This document shows, in pieces, positions 47,572 through 56,774 of a DNA stretch of 64,000 nt (position 1 is the first letter of the stretch; every line of letters begins with the position of its first letter). The translations under genes and the position numbers were made by a program. The DNA lies in the NCBI GenBank assembly GCA_965220205.1, contig OZ244812.1, positions 1,922,001 through 1,986,000 of the forward strand, given 5' to 3'. The notes under the pieces are model-generated. The model was not told where the DNA came from. It was given only the letters and a program-made list of their open reading frames with translations, and searched no databases. Origin of the DNA: G965220205 sp965220205 (GTDB lineage Bacteria > Chloroflexota > Dehalococcoidia > Lucifugimonadales > Australimonadaceae).

Positions 47572-49260
47572 TCAGCCGAGCAGCCCGCTGTGCCGCGCGA
47601 TGTACTCCGCCGTGCGGTAGGTCAGCGCGCAGACGGTCGGCGTCGCGGCGTAGCCGCCCATGGTCGGGAACGCCGACGCTCCGACGATGAACAGGTTGTC
47701 CACGTCGTGCGCTTGGCAAAAGCCGTTGACCACCGACGTGCGCGGATCGTCCCCCATGCGAGTGCCGCCGGCCCACCGGCTCGCGCGGCCGGACATGACG
47801 CTCCAGTAGTGGCTGGCGCCCGCTCGCTCCATCACTCCCTCGCCGATCCCGGCGAGGTGCTGCCACATGCGCCGCTCGTTCTGGTGGAACGTGAACGTCG
47901 TCCGCGGGAGGGGGAGGCCCCACTCGTCGCGGCGGACGGGGTCGAGGTCGACGTAGTTGTCGCGGTGCGGCAGCGTCTCCGGCTGCATGTTGAGGTCGAA
48001 GCTCCGCGTGTAGTAGCGGCCCAAGAACTCTTTGTAGGCGGCGCCCCAACGGGGGGAGTCCGGCGGAATCACGTCGTACCGTTCGAGCGGGACCCCGCCG
48101 CCGCTGGTGCCGATGGTCGCTCCGCGGATGAAGCCAAGCCCCGCGTGGTCGAAGTTGTTGCCGTTGAAGTCGTCCATGCGCATCCCGGCGTTGGGGCCGA
48201 TGAACGCGTTGACGCGGGTGTCGTCGAACAGACCCACCGTGCGCACGTCGCCGTGGGCCATGATGCCCCTGCCGACGAGGCCGCTCGAGTTGGCGAGCCC
48301 TCGCCGCCGACCCGAACCATCGCCCGACAGCAGGAGCAGCCGGGCGTGCTCGTAGACGTAGGCTGCCAGCACGACTACCGACGCCTCCTGACGCTGGACG
48401 CGGCCCTCCGGGTCGAAGTAGGAGACGCCCGTGGCGCGGCCGCGGTCGTCCGTGTCGATGCGGAACACCTTGCACCGGGTGCGCAGGTCGAGGTTGCCCG
48501 TCTCGAGCGCGACGGGAATCACCGTGAAGGGCGTGGAGGTCTTCGCCTGGACGTGGCAGCCGAAGTTGTTGCACTGGGCGCAGTAGACGCAGGCGGGGCG
48601 CTCCGGGATGCGCTGGTCGTACGGCGCGGGCGGCTTGTAGGCCTCCGAGAGGATGCCCGCGGGGGTCGGGTACGGATGGTAGCCGAGGCTCCGGCACGCG
48701 TCGCCGAACAGCATGCTGCGCGCCCCGTGCCGCAGGGGCGGCACGGGGTAGCCGCGTCGGCGCGGGCCCTCGAACGGGTTGGCGCCCGCCTCGCCCGACG
48801 CTCCCATCTCCCACTCGAACCGCTCGTAGTACGGTTCCAGGTCGTCGTAGCCGATGGGCCAGTCCGGTATGTCGTAGCCGTCGAGATTCGCGCCCGCGCG
48901 CTCGGCGACGCCGCCCAACACCTCGTTCGTGTGCACGTTGAAGTCGCCGGGCATGAAGCGGGTCGTGCTGCCGGTCCAGATCATCAGACCGCCGCCGACG
49001 CTGTTGGCGGGCGTCGTCGTGTAGCGCAAACGCGTGACGGCGCCGCGGGACGACCGGTTGGTCACCGGCTCGTGGCGGACGCGCTCCTCGAACTCCCTGC
49101 GGGCGATGGCGCGCACCGAGTCCTTGTAGGCGTAGTCCTCGAACTCGAGCTCCGGGCCGCGCTCAAACCCGACGACGCTGAGCCCGGCCGACGCCAACTC
49201 CTTGGCCATCACGCCGCCGGCCGCGCCCATCCCAACGATGCAAACGTCCGCCGAGGCCAT
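47572..49260 (-). CDS. GMC-family oxidoreductase
   Basis: A 562-residue flavoprotein. It has an N-terminal FAD-binding Rossmann motif CIVGMGAAGGVMAKELASAG and a glycine-rich second region (TPANSVGGGLMIWTGSTTRF). A cysteine-rich insert CVYCAQCNNFGCHVQAKTS (about residue 225) recalls gluconate-2-dehydrogenase-type GMC proteins. The C-terminal domain has GGTRMGDDPRTSVVNGFCQA and VGASAFPTMGGYAATPTVCA. It oxidises an alcohol or sugar; no signal peptide, and no small subunit adjacent. It is part of the same minus-strand run as the PanB-like gene (41 nt upstream). Confidence 0.9.
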   Translation of the reverse strand: MASADVCIVGMGAAGGVMAKELASAGLSVVGFERGPELEFEDYAYKDSVRAIARREFEERVRHEPVTNRSSRGAVTRLRYTTTPANSVGGGLMIWTGSTTRFMPGDFNVHTNEVLGGVAERAGANLDGYDIPDWPIGYDDLEPYYERFEWEMGASGEAGANPFEGPRRRGYPVPPLRHGARSMLFGDACRSLGYHPYPTPAGILSEAYKPPAPYDQRIPERPACVYCAQCNNFGCHVQAKTSTPFTVIPVALETGNLDLRTRCKVFRIDTDDRGRATGVSYFDPEGRVQRQEASVVVLAAYVYEHARLLLLSGDGSGRRRGLANSSGLVGRGIMAHGDVRTVGLFDDTRVNAFIGPNAGMRMDDFNGNNFDHAGLGFIRGATIGTSGGGVPLERYDVIPPDSPRWGAAYKEFLGRYYTRSFDLNMQPETLPHRDNYVDLDPVRRDEWGLPLPRTTFTFHQNERRMWQHLAGIGEGVMERAGASHYWSVMSGRASRWAGGTRMGDDPRTSVVNGFCQAHDVDNLFIVGASAFPTMGGYAATPTVCALTYRTAEYIARHSGLLG

Positions 49261-49301
49261 CCCCGCCCTCCTCGTTCGTCGGGACCTTCCCTACTGGTTC
49301 C

Positions 49302-50081
49302 CTACTGGCCGGTCCCCCACTTGCCGGAGTGGATGTCGTTGATGATGCCCTGCATCACGTCGTAGGCCCACTTCGACGCGTTGGGACGCCCGTCGTCGCG
49401 GTCGATCGTCGCCGCCGCGCCGCCGATGCCGCTGAACATGACCTGAATCTTGCCGTCAGCCATCTGCGGCGCCTGGCCGCCGATCACGGGGATGGTCAGC
49501 GTCTTGCAGACCTTCTCGTAGACGTCCGGCGGCACGTTGGTCAGGTCGATCATCGCGGCGCCGGCGTCCTGAATGCGCAGCGCCCACTTCATCACGTGCT
49601 CCTCGACCTCGGGTCCGCTCTGGATGCCAGTCGACGGGCCCTGCGTCGGGTAGCCGATCTGGGGGTACGCCTCGAGCCCCATGGCGATGACGGCGGGGAC
49701 TGCGTCGAAGAGCTCCTCCTCGTGCGTACGGATATCGACCTTCACCATGTCGACGCCCGCCTCGTCCTTGAAGCGCTTGGCCGCGGCCGCGACCGCCTCG
49801 GCGCCCGCGCGCGACGGCGTCGTCGGCATGTCGACGCTCACCACCGCCCGCTCGCGACCCTTCACGACTGCACGCGCGAACGGGATCATGTCGTCGACCG
49901 TGCAGTCGTCGACGTGGTCCTGCCCCAACACGTTGCGCCCTAGGCTGTCGCCGACCGAGAGCAGGTCGATCCCGGCGCGTTCGCATATCCTCGTCATCTG
50001 AAAGTCGTAGACCACGGCGGCGGCAATCTTCTTGCCGTCGCGTTTCATGTCCTGCAGGTCCTTCGCTGTCATGAACGCCAT
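49302..50081 (-). CDS. PanB-like ketopantoate hydroxymethyltransferase family protein
   Basis: A 259-residue TIM-barrel protein of the PEP mutase/PanB superfamily. AVVYDFQMTRICERAGIDLL and SVGDSLGRNVLG match PanB metal-site text, and VVSVDMPT supplies the second Asp. Where PanB has the K-L-E-G strand there is MVKVDIRT, and the HxGLTPQ loop is replaced by YPQIGYPTQGPST. These changes at substrate-contact sites suggest a related aldol-type enzyme with another substrate. ATG 50081 follows GAGGAG. It is first in a catabolic minus-strand cluster rather than next to panC or panD. Confidence 0.75.
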   Translation of the reverse strand: MAFMTAKDLQDMKRDGKKIAAAVVYDFQMTRICERAGIDLLSVGDSLGRNVLGQDHVDDCTVDDMIPFARAVVKGRERAVVSVDMPTTPSRAGAEAVAAAAKRFKDEAGVDMVKVDIRTHEEELFDAVPAVIAMGLEAYPQIGYPTQGPSTGIQSGPEVEEHVMKWALRIQDAGAAMIDLTNVPPDVYEKVCKTLTIPVIGGQAPQMADGKIQVMFSGIGGAAATIDRDDGRPNASKWAYDVMQGIINDIHSGKWGTGQ

Positions 50082-50153
50082 CGCGTACTCCTCCTGAGCG
50101 CTGTCACAGATGCGGTGGAACGGCCCTCGCCGGGCCGACGCGCAGGGTAGCAC

Positions 50154-50392
50154 AACCCATCGCGGCGTGCGTGCTTCCTCCGTCGATTGCCGCTATCATC
50201 GGCCCCGAGCTCAGGGGGAACGGATGGGAGGGCAGAGCGGAGGGTGACGCTGGCGGAGCAAGGCAGGTTCCCCCTCCTCAATCCCCCCCAGTGGTGGGGG
50301 AGGAGGCCAGACGGCAGGGCGCCCATGACAGGCTTCGACAGGCTCAGCTCAGGGCGAACGGATGGAGCGCAACGGTCACGGGAGGAAGCATC
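50154..50392. repeat. Intergenic repeat cluster
   Basis: It contains GAGCTCAGGGGGAACGGATG (50207-50226), a copy of the CCTCCTCAATCC hairpin repeat (50266-50313), and AGGCTTCGACAGGCTCAGCTC followed by AGGGCGAACGG (50330-50361), a member of the TTCGAC...GGGCGAACGG family also found at 63031 and 63089. No gene is supported here. Confidence 0.75.
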
Positions 50393-52702
50393 GTGGTTGC
50401 ACAGGGTCCCGCGTTCACGGTCATCGGCAGGCCCATTCCCCGAGTCGAGGGCGTCGACAAGGTGAGCGGCGGCGCTCATTACACCGCCGACGTCGCCCCG
50501 CACGGCACGGTGTGGGCGAAGAACGTCCGCAGTCCCTACCCCCACGCCTGCATCGTCTCCATCGACGCCTCGCGGGCGCTCGAAGCGCCCGGGGTCCTCG
50601 CCGTTATCACAGCCGCGGATATCCCCGGCCTGCGCACGGGCCGCAACATCAAGGACGTGCCCCTGCTCTGCACTGACCGCGTCCGGTACATCGGCGACAA
50701 GGTCGCGGTCGTCGCTGCCGTCGACCGTCACGCCGCCGAGGAGGGCGCCGCGCTCGTCGACGTCCAGTACGAGGAGCTGCCCGCGGTGTACGACGCGATC
50801 GAGGCGATGACGGAGGGCGCGCCGGTCATCCATCCCGATCCACGGTCGTATCAGGGCTTCCCGGAGGAGATCCCCGACGACGTTCCGAACGCGTGCGGCT
50901 ACGGCTCCTGGGACCGCGGGGACCTGGACCAGGGCTTCGCCGAGGCGGAGCTGACTTTCGAGCACACGTTCCATACGCAGCTCTCGCACCAGGGCTACCT
51001 CGAGAACTCCGCCTGGCTCATCGACATCACGCCCGCCGCCGAGGGGCAGCCGGAGCGCGTGGAGGCGTGGGCGTCCAACAAGGCGCCGTTCTCGACGCGG
51101 GCGGAGCTGGCCCGGCTGATTGACCGCCCGAAGGAGGACGTCCGCGTCCACGTCGTGAGCATCGGCGCGGACTTCGGCGGCAAGAGCAGCGTCGGCGACC
51201 TTGCGACCGGCTACCACCTGGCCCGCAAGCTGGGCCGGCCCGTCAAGTTCGTGAACACCGTCGAAGAGGACCTCGCCGCCGCATCGCCCAAGCACGAGAT
51301 AATCGTCACGCTCCGCACCGGCGTCAGGCGGGACGGCAAGATTACGGCCCACGACGCCAAGGTCGTGATGAACCGGGGGGCGTACACGGGGCTCAACACG
51401 TCGGGGAACGGACTGCTGGGCGGCGCCGGCCGCGCGGCGAATTTCTACGACATCCCGCATCTGCGCATCGAGGCGTTCGCGGCCTACACGAACCGAGTGC
51501 CGTGCGGTTACATGCGCGCGCCGGGCTCGCCTCAGGTGCTGTTCGCGGTCGAATCGCACATGGACCTGATCGCGAAGGAGCTGGGCTTGGACCCAATCGA
51601 GTTCCGCCGGCGCAACGTGCCCGCGCAGGCGCCGAGCGGCGCGGACAGCGTCGTCGGGCGCGTATTGGACGCCGCTGTCGAGGCCTTCGGCTGGCAGGAC
51701 CGGACGCAGGCGGCGGCCGAGTCGCGGGCGACGGGCCCGCACACCGTGGTGGGCAGGGGCATCAGCCTCATCGACCGCAACCAGGGCGCCGGCGAAGGGT
51801 CGTCCGACATCACCGTCAACCCGGACGGGACCGTGACCGCGGTGTCCGCCGCGCCGGACAACGGCACCGGCGCGACCACCGTCGTGGCGGCGATTGTCGC
51901 CGAGGACTTCGGCATCCCCTTCGACCGTGTGCGCCTCGTTCACGGCGATACAGACTCCCTGCCGATCGACGCCGAGTCCGGCGGCAGCCGCATGACGAAC
52001 TCCGTGGGCACGGTCGCCCTCGCGGCGGGTCAGCAGGTGAAGGAGCAGCTCGCCCCGCTCGCCGCGGGCACCCTCGGCGCCGAGTCCGTCGTGTGGACGC
52101 CCGCGCAGGCTGCGCCGGGCGGGCGTCCCGGCGGGTGGCAAGCGCCCGACGGACGCTTCATCTCGCTGGAGACTCTCGCTTCCGAGCTCATCCAGGAGGG
52201 GGAGCCGGCTGCCCACGCCCGCGTGACGCTGCGGGCGCCGCGCAGTCCCGACCCCGGCATCTGCGCGCAGATGGCCGAGGTGGAAGTGGACACCGAAACG
52301 GGGCAGGTGAAGCTGCGGCGTCTCGTGACCGCGCAGGACGTGGGCACGATCATCAACGCGCTCGGCCACCAGGGCCAGATCGACGGCAGCGTCGTCCAGG
52401 GCGTCGGCTACGCCCTCATGGAGGAGTTGCTCGTTGAGGACGGGCGCGTGATCACGCCGAACTACAACGACTACAAGATGCCAACGATGCGCGACATCCC
52501 GGAGATCGTCACCGTGAACGTCCCGGCGCCCGGCCTCGGCCCATTCGCGGCGAAGTCCATCGGCGAGATACCGACCATCCCGACAGCCGGGGCGATTGCC
52601 AACGCCGTCGCCGACGCTATCGGCGCGCCGGTCCTCCAGCTCCCCGTCACGGCTGAGCGCGTGCTCGCAGCCATCAGGGCCCGGGACGCGGCGTCAGGCT
52701 AG
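50393..52702 (+). CDS. Xanthine dehydrogenase-family molybdopterin-binding subunit
   Basis: A 769-residue large subunit of the xanthine oxidase/aldehyde oxidoreductase/CO dehydrogenase group. It has VIGRPIPRVEGVDKVSGGAH at the N-terminus, SIGADFGGKSSVGDL, a MoCo loop CGYMRAPGSPQVLFAVES, EGSSDITVNPDGT, and the C-terminal region KSIGEIPTIPTAGAIANAV containing the catalytic Glu. GTG 50393 follows GGGAGGAAG; the open frame back to 50171 runs through repeats. The usual FeS and FAD subunit genes are not adjacent, so it either uses subunits encoded elsewhere or works with another electron acceptor. CO dehydrogenase is unlikely, as the AYxCSFR loop is absent. Confidence 0.9.
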   Translation: MVAQGPAFTVIGRPIPRVEGVDKVSGGAHYTADVAPHGTVWAKNVRSPYPHACIVSIDASRALEAPGVLAVITAADIPGLRTGRNIKDVPLLCTDRVRYIGDKVAVVAAVDRHAAEEGAALVDVQYEELPAVYDAIEAMTEGAPVIHPDPRSYQGFPEEIPDDVPNACGYGSWDRGDLDQGFAEAELTFEHTFHTQLSHQGYLENSAWLIDITPAAEGQPERVEAWASNKAPFSTRAELARLIDRPKEDVRVHVVSIGADFGGKSSVGDLATGYHLARKLGRPVKFVNTVEEDLAAASPKHEIIVTLRTGVRRDGKITAHDAKVVMNRGAYTGLNTSGNGLLGGAGRAANFYDIPHLRIEAFAAYTNRVPCGYMRAPGSPQVLFAVESHMDLIAKELGLDPIEFRRRNVPAQAPSGADSVVGRVLDAAVEAFGWQDRTQAAAESRATGPHTVVGRGISLIDRNQGAGEGSSDITVNPDGTVTAVSAAPDNGTGATTVVAAIVAEDFGIPFDRVRLVHGDTDSLPIDAESGGSRMTNSVGTVALAAGQQVKEQLAPLAAGTLGAESVVWTPAQAAPGGRPGGWQAPDGRFISLETLASELIQEGEPAAHARVTLRAPRSPDPGICAQMAEVEVDTETGQVKLRRLVTAQDVGTIINALGHQGQIDGSVVQGVGYALMEELLVEDGRVITPNYNDYKMPTMRDIPEIVTVNVPAPGLGPFAAKSIGEIPTIPTAGAIANAVADAIGAPVLQLPVTAERVLAAIRARDAASG

Positions 52703-54033
52703 AGGTCGGCGAAGACCTGGTCGATCTGTACGAGCGGGCCATCGTTGGCGTCCTCGAGGGTGAGTTCGACCTTGGCGAGGCGGTTGGCGGCGAGGTCCAG
52801 CCAGACGCACGCTTGGCACTGGAGCGCCTGGGGCGGAGACGGGTCGTCGATGATCCGCGACAGCGCGCGGCGAGGGAGGGGACGGTACTCGACGCGCAGG
52901 TAGGTCCGGTCGCGGTAGGAGTAGACCGCCGCCGCGCCCGCCGCACCGGCGAGCAGCAGGCCGGCGTAGGCGTCAGCCTGGAGCCTGCGGCCCAACGCCG
53001 CCTCGTCGGCGAAACGCTCCGCATCCGTCCGTTGGACCCACGTCCCGCCAAGTATGCGATAGAAGTCGCCGCCGACCGTGGCCCATTGGTCGGTTGCGGG
53101 GAGGCCGTCCGGCCACGCTGTCTGGCGGACCCGGCGCGCGTCGGGACTGGCGAACTCCATGACCCAGACGAAGTCCCCCTCGCCAAGCTCGGCGAGGGCG
53201 GAGGCTCTCAGCACCCGTTGCGTTACGTAGTCCGCGGCGCCGGACGCGGCACTCACGCTCCGTCTGACGCGGCCGTCGACATCGGCGACCTCAACGGCGG
53301 CGAGCTCGGCCTCGACGACGCCGAGGCCCATGAGCGCATCGAGCTCGGCGGAAGCGGTCTGCATCGTAACAGGGAATCGTACGGGGAGCCCTGCGTCGGC
53401 GTCCTCGCCGGCGTACACGGGCGACGGCGGCGACTCGACGCCGGGAGTCGCGGCTGCCGGCGCCACGGTCAGCTCGTATATGCGCTGCGCCACTGCGTAG
53501 GCGTCCCTTCGCGCCACGGCCGAGAGCAAGGGCTGTCGAACGACGTGCGTGCCTGCGTAGAGGGTGAGTTCGCCGTCCTCATCGGGGAAGGCGAACGCTG
53601 CCAGCATGTAGACCGAGGCTAGGACGGGCAGCCCCCCTATGAGGAGGGACACGAGGGCGACGCCGAGCACCACCCAGCTGATCCAGCCGAGGAGGGCGCC
53701 CGCCCCCATGAAGATCAGTCCCTGTGCGAGGCGCTCGGTTGGGCGGCCGGAATCGGTGACCTCGACCGCGCTCACGCGGTCGAGGGGCGCGATGCTCGTC
53801 GTCCGCTTGCCGGCGTCGACGCCGGCCTTGATCGCGCGGTGGGTGGTTACCATGAGCGAACTGCGTCCGACGGCCTCGGGGGCGACGGACCCCTTTCGTG
53901 AGTCGATGGCAACTTCGAGATGCTCGCCAGGGAGCCAGACAAGCCCCTCGTGAAGCCAGACGATGTGTTGACCGGGACCGGTGCTGCTCACGAGTGCCTC
54001 TCGGGCCAGCCCGGCAGGCTGGCCGCCCCGCAT
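52699..54033 (-). CDS. Hypothetical membrane protein with PH-like N-terminal domain
   Basis: A 444-residue protein of unknown function. Residues 1-95 resemble a bacterial PH-like fold (GEHLEVAIDSRKGSVAPEAV, SLMVTTHRAIKAG, PLDRVSAVEVTDSG). Two membrane segments follow (LIFMGAGALLGWISWVVLG and LLIGGLPVLASVYMLAAFAF). The large C-terminal part (about 170-444) has no recognised domain, but contains a paired-Cys string QCQACVWLDL. It lies 22 nt after the PIG-L gene on the same strand; its stop overlaps that of the Mo-hydroxylase gene (CTAG). Confidence 0.65.
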   Translation of the reverse strand: MRGGQPAGLAREALVSSTGPGQHIVWLHEGLVWLPGEHLEVAIDSRKGSVAPEAVGRSSLMVTTHRAIKAGVDAGKRTTSIAPLDRVSAVEVTDSGRPTERLAQGLIFMGAGALLGWISWVVLGVALVSLLIGGLPVLASVYMLAAFAFPDEDGELTLYAGTHVVRQPLLSAVARRDAYAVAQRIYELTVAPAAATPGVESPPSPVYAGEDADAGLPVRFPVTMQTASAELDALMGLGVVEAELAAVEVADVDGRVRRSVSAASGAADYVTQRVLRASALAELGEGDFVWVMEFASPDARRVRQTAWPDGLPATDQWATVGGDFYRILGGTWVQRTDAERFADEAALGRRLQADAYAGLLLAGAAGAAAVYSYRDRTYLRVEYRPLPRRALSRIIDDPSPPQALQCQACVWLDLAANRLAKVELTLEDANDGPLVQIDQVFADL

Positions 54034-54055
54034 GTGGAGATGCCGCCGCGCCCGC

Positions 54056-54775
54056 TCAGCGCCGGAAGGTTAGTTTGCGGAAGATCTCGGCGTACTCGAA
54101 CTCGAGCCCGTGGTCGGCGGCCTGGGCCGCGGCGTCGACGGCGCGGCGCTTCGCGAACTGCTCGATGCGGTTTATGTCGTTGGAGAGCTGGCTTTCGTGC
54201 GCCGCCAGCGCCTGCATCTTGAGGTCGATGGCGTCGCTGATATCAACGGCGATATCGGGAGCCTCGGTCCCCCACATGAGGACCGTGCCGACCTTGAACG
54301 GCTCGAGGCCCTCCTCGCGGTGCTCGGGGAAGTGCAGGATGTCCCGCGCGTAGGGAAAGCAGGCGTCGAGCGCGACCTGGCCGGTGGTCCGGTGGTCCCG
54401 GTGAGTATGCGACATGCGCCGGTACGGGTCCATGGTGAGCAGGATGTCCGGGCGGTGACGCCGTATCTCCCGCACGATCTCGCCCCGGAACTGGCGATCG
54501 TCCTCGAGCTCGCCGTCCCCGTGCCGGAGGAATACGACCTCTTCGACGCCCAGGACGGCGGCGGCGTTGCGCTGCTCCCGCTCGCGGGTTTCGGCGAGCC
54601 GCTCGCTCGTCATCTCAGGGTCGGACGAGCCCTTGTCGCCGTTGGTCGCGACGACGTAGAGGACACTGCAGCCCTGGCGGGCCCACGTGGCGACGGCGCC
54701 GGCGCATCCGGACTCGCCGTCGTCGGGGTGCGGAATGACGAGCATGGCTCGCTCAGGCGCTTCTATGGTTTCCAT
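54056..54775 (-). CDS. PIG-L/LmbE-family deacetylase
   Basis: A 239-residue protein with the zinc motif MLVIPHPDDGESGCAG and the second site HTHRDHRTTGQVALDA. It is related to the protein at 39302 (shared phrase NGDKGSSDPE / SGDKGSPDPT). The family includes MshB and BshB. ATG 54775 follows CGGAGGTCCG. It is divergent from a double-GNAT gene and cotranscribed with the PH-like membrane protein. Confidence 0.9.
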   Translation of the reverse strand: METIEAPERAMLVIPHPDDGESGCAGAVATWARQGCSVLYVVATNGDKGSSDPEMTSERLAETREREQRNAAAVLGVEEVVFLRHGDGELEDDRQFRGEIVREIRRHRPDILLTMDPYRRMSHTHRDHRTTGQVALDACFPYARDILHFPEHREEGLEPFKVGTVLMWGTEAPDIAVDISDAIDLKMQALAAHESQLSNDINRIEQFAKRRAVDAAAQAADHGLEFEYAEIFRKLTFRR

Positions 54776-54919
54776 CGGACCTCCGAGGCGGCGCGGTCAG
54801 ACGCGCCGCCGTGGGCGCTGCGCGCGCCGTTTGGGAATCACAGTCTGCCAGACTCGGTCTGGTAGGATGATACCGGCTCGCGCCGCCGGGCCGCCACTCT
54901 CCGCCTTCATCAGTGCTTC

Positions 54920-55831
54920 ATGAGCCCAAGCGATATCTCCATTCGACCGTTCACGTGGGCCGACGTTCCGGCAGCGGCCTCGCTGCAGGCGGGACTCGAC
55001 CCGCCGAGCCCGCCGCCCGCGGCTGCCATCGACGGGCTGCGCCGCTGGCTGGCTGATCCTGGCGCGCACCCCGAGCGCGATGGTCTCGTCGCTTGGGCGA
55101 ACGGCGTACCGGTAGGGTGGGCCTACCTCGTCGCCGAGCCGTTGGTCCGGCGCGGCGTGCTGCTGTCCGACATAGCGCCGGCGGCCGACCAGGTAGGCGT
55201 CGGCGAGGCGCTGCTCGACGCCGGGGCGCAACTCGGAAGGACGCTAGGCTATGGCGTGCTCCACGTCGACGCGCCCGAATCGGCCGTCCGCTGGCAGGCG
55301 TCGCTCGTCGCGGCGGGCCTCAGCCACGTACGCTCGCACAACCACCTCCAGCGAACGAGCACGGACAGGGTCGACGCGACCGTCCCGCCGAGAGGGTCGT
55401 TGGCACTGACCGGCCGGGGCGACGTGGAGGAGCTGACACAGTTGCAGAACGCGGCCTTCACCGGCAGTTGGGGCTTCTGTCCCAACACGCCGGAGGAGAT
55501 CGCCTACCGCGTGTTCGAGCTGCCCGACGACCCGCCGGACCCGGTCGTGTTGCTGCGCATAGACGGCATGCTCGTTGCGTATGCGTGGACGCATCAGGAG
55601 AAGCCGGACTCGCCCGGCGTCGTCGGCATGGTGGGCGTCCGGCCCGACCTGCAGGGGCGCGGCTACGGGGCCGTCGTGACGGCGGCAGGGATGAACCATC
55701 TGATCGACATCGGCGCCACGCCCTTGGAGATCACGGTCGACGCGCAGAACACGCCGGCGGTGCGGCTCTACGAACGCTTGGGCTTCGTTCTCTCATGGCG
55801 TTCGTTCTGGTACGAGTTGCAGCTTGACTAG
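54920..55831 (+). CDS. Double-domain GNAT acetyltransferase
   Basis: A 303-residue protein with two GNAT folds. The N-terminal copy (about 1-140) is weak; the C-terminal copy (about 150-303) is clear: GMVGVRPDLQGRGYGAVVTA as the acetyl-CoA loop, then TVDAQNTPAVRLYERLGFVL. The layout resembles MshD-type mycothiol synthases, and a PIG-L (MshB-like) gene is divergent next door, but the substrate is unproven and double GNATs have many roles. Confidence 0.85.
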   Translation: MSPSDISIRPFTWADVPAAASLQAGLDPPSPPPAAAIDGLRRWLADPGAHPERDGLVAWANGVPVGWAYLVAEPLVRRGVLLSDIAPAADQVGVGEALLDAGAQLGRTLGYGVLHVDAPESAVRWQASLVAAGLSHVRSHNHLQRTSTDRVDATVPPRGSLALTGRGDVEELTQLQNAAFTGSWGFCPNTPEEIAYRVFELPDDPPDPVVLLRIDGMLVAYAWTHQEKPDSPGVVGMVGVRPDLQGRGYGAVVTAAGMNHLIDIGATPLEITVDAQNTPAVRLYERLGFVLSWRSFWYELQLD

Positions 55832-56048
55832 GACGCGCCGGTCTGTTGCCGTCCCTCAACGACGCCTCCCGGTCGCTAGGAGGCCCGCCGCCGTCGGAGC
55901 TCTCGGCGCCCCCTCGACGTGGGGGCGACCGCCCAAATCCGGTTCGCGTCCATGGGGTTTGTCCCTGGGCCCCTGAGATACAATCAGTGCGAGGCCGCCT
56001 CCTTCCACTGGCCGGAGGCCGCCCATCTCAAGCGTGGCGGCGTTTCCC

Positions 56049-56774
56049 ATGTCGAAGTTGTTGTCCTGCGTAGCCGTTTCCCTGCTGGCGGTGTTGCTGG
56101 GGTGTTCCAGCCCAACGCCCACGCCGACCCCCACGCCAACTCCCACGCCGACCCCCACTGCGACTCCCACGCCGGCCCCCACGCCAACTCCCGAGGTAGC
56201 CGAAGCGCTCGCCCCCCTTAGCGTTACAGACTCCCAGGCGTTCTTGTCCAAAGCATCGGAGGCCGAACAGGCATGTCTCTCGGCTAATGTCGATCTGGAC
56301 CGTCTCTCAATGTTGCTGGCGAGAGCCACGAACCTAGGCCCTGACGAGGAGATGGCGGCCTTCATCGGGTGTCTGGAACAGGACACGGTGCTCAGGTTGT
56401 TCCTCACTCCTTTCTTGCGTCAGACCGGGCCGCTGAGCGCCGAGTCCTCCGCGTGCATTCGCCAAAGCTATGCGGATGCAGACCTAGCCGCCCTGTTGAT
56501 CGCGGCCGGGTCCGGACCCAGTGAAGACCCGGGGGCCGCGATGGCCCGCATGATGGCGAGCTTGGTCGTGACATTCTCGTGCCTGAATGAGGAGGAGTTC
56601 CGGGCTGCCGGCCCCACCCTCGGAATGGCCCCGGAAGACCGGCAGACTCTGCAATGCGTGAAGGACGAGTTGGGCGGGCCGGAAGGGTTCGCTGCACTCT
56701 TGCAACCCGACGCCGGGCCTCCTCTCGAGTTGGCCCGCGCGGCAAGCGACTGCAACCTTCAACTGGGGGGATGA
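56049..56774 (+). CDS. Lipoprotein with Thr-Pro tether, N-terminal part of a broken gene
   Basis: A 241-residue lipoprotein. It has MSKLLSCVAVSLLAVLLGC as signal and lipobox, a TPTPTP tether of about 30 residues, then an alpha-helical domain with spaced cysteines (QACLSANVDLDRLS, FIGCLEQDTVLRLFL, SSACIRQSYADADL, TFSCLNEEEFRAAG). ATG 56049 is preferred over 56034 since it begins the signal peptide. The stop TGA (56772) is followed in the same frame by PEPAPTPTPEPTPTPEPT, a second tether, so the protein probably once continued into the peptide-binding domain downstream. Confidence 0.75.
   Translation: MSKLLSCVAVSLLAVLLGCSSPTPTPTPTPTPTPTPTATPTPAPTPTPEVAEALAPLSVTDSQAFLSKASEAEQACLSANVDLDRLSMLLARATNLGPDEEMAAFIGCLEQDTVLRLFLTPFLRQTGPLSAESSACIRQSYADADLAALLIAAGSGPSEDPGAAMARMMASLVVTFSCLNEEEFRAAGPTLGMAPEDRQTLQCVKDELGGPEGFAALLQPDAGPPLELARAASDCNLQLGG

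Noticed and set aside
47489..48814. 441-codon minus-strand frame overlapping the GMC gene
   Set aside because: Alternate frame of the GMC oxidoreductase; Arg/Pro-rich, no motifs, while the GMC frame has clear FAD and C-terminal motifs.
53000..55000. PIG-L plus PH-like plus GNAT genes considered as a defence island
   Set aside because: None carries a defence-type effector or nucleic-acid domain; metabolic roles fit better.
56772..56774. TGA at the lipoprotein end considered as a selenocysteine codon
   Set aside because: It follows a Gly-Gly and precedes a Pro-Thr tether with no redox motif, and the frame after it closes soon; a mutation or normal stop is simpler.
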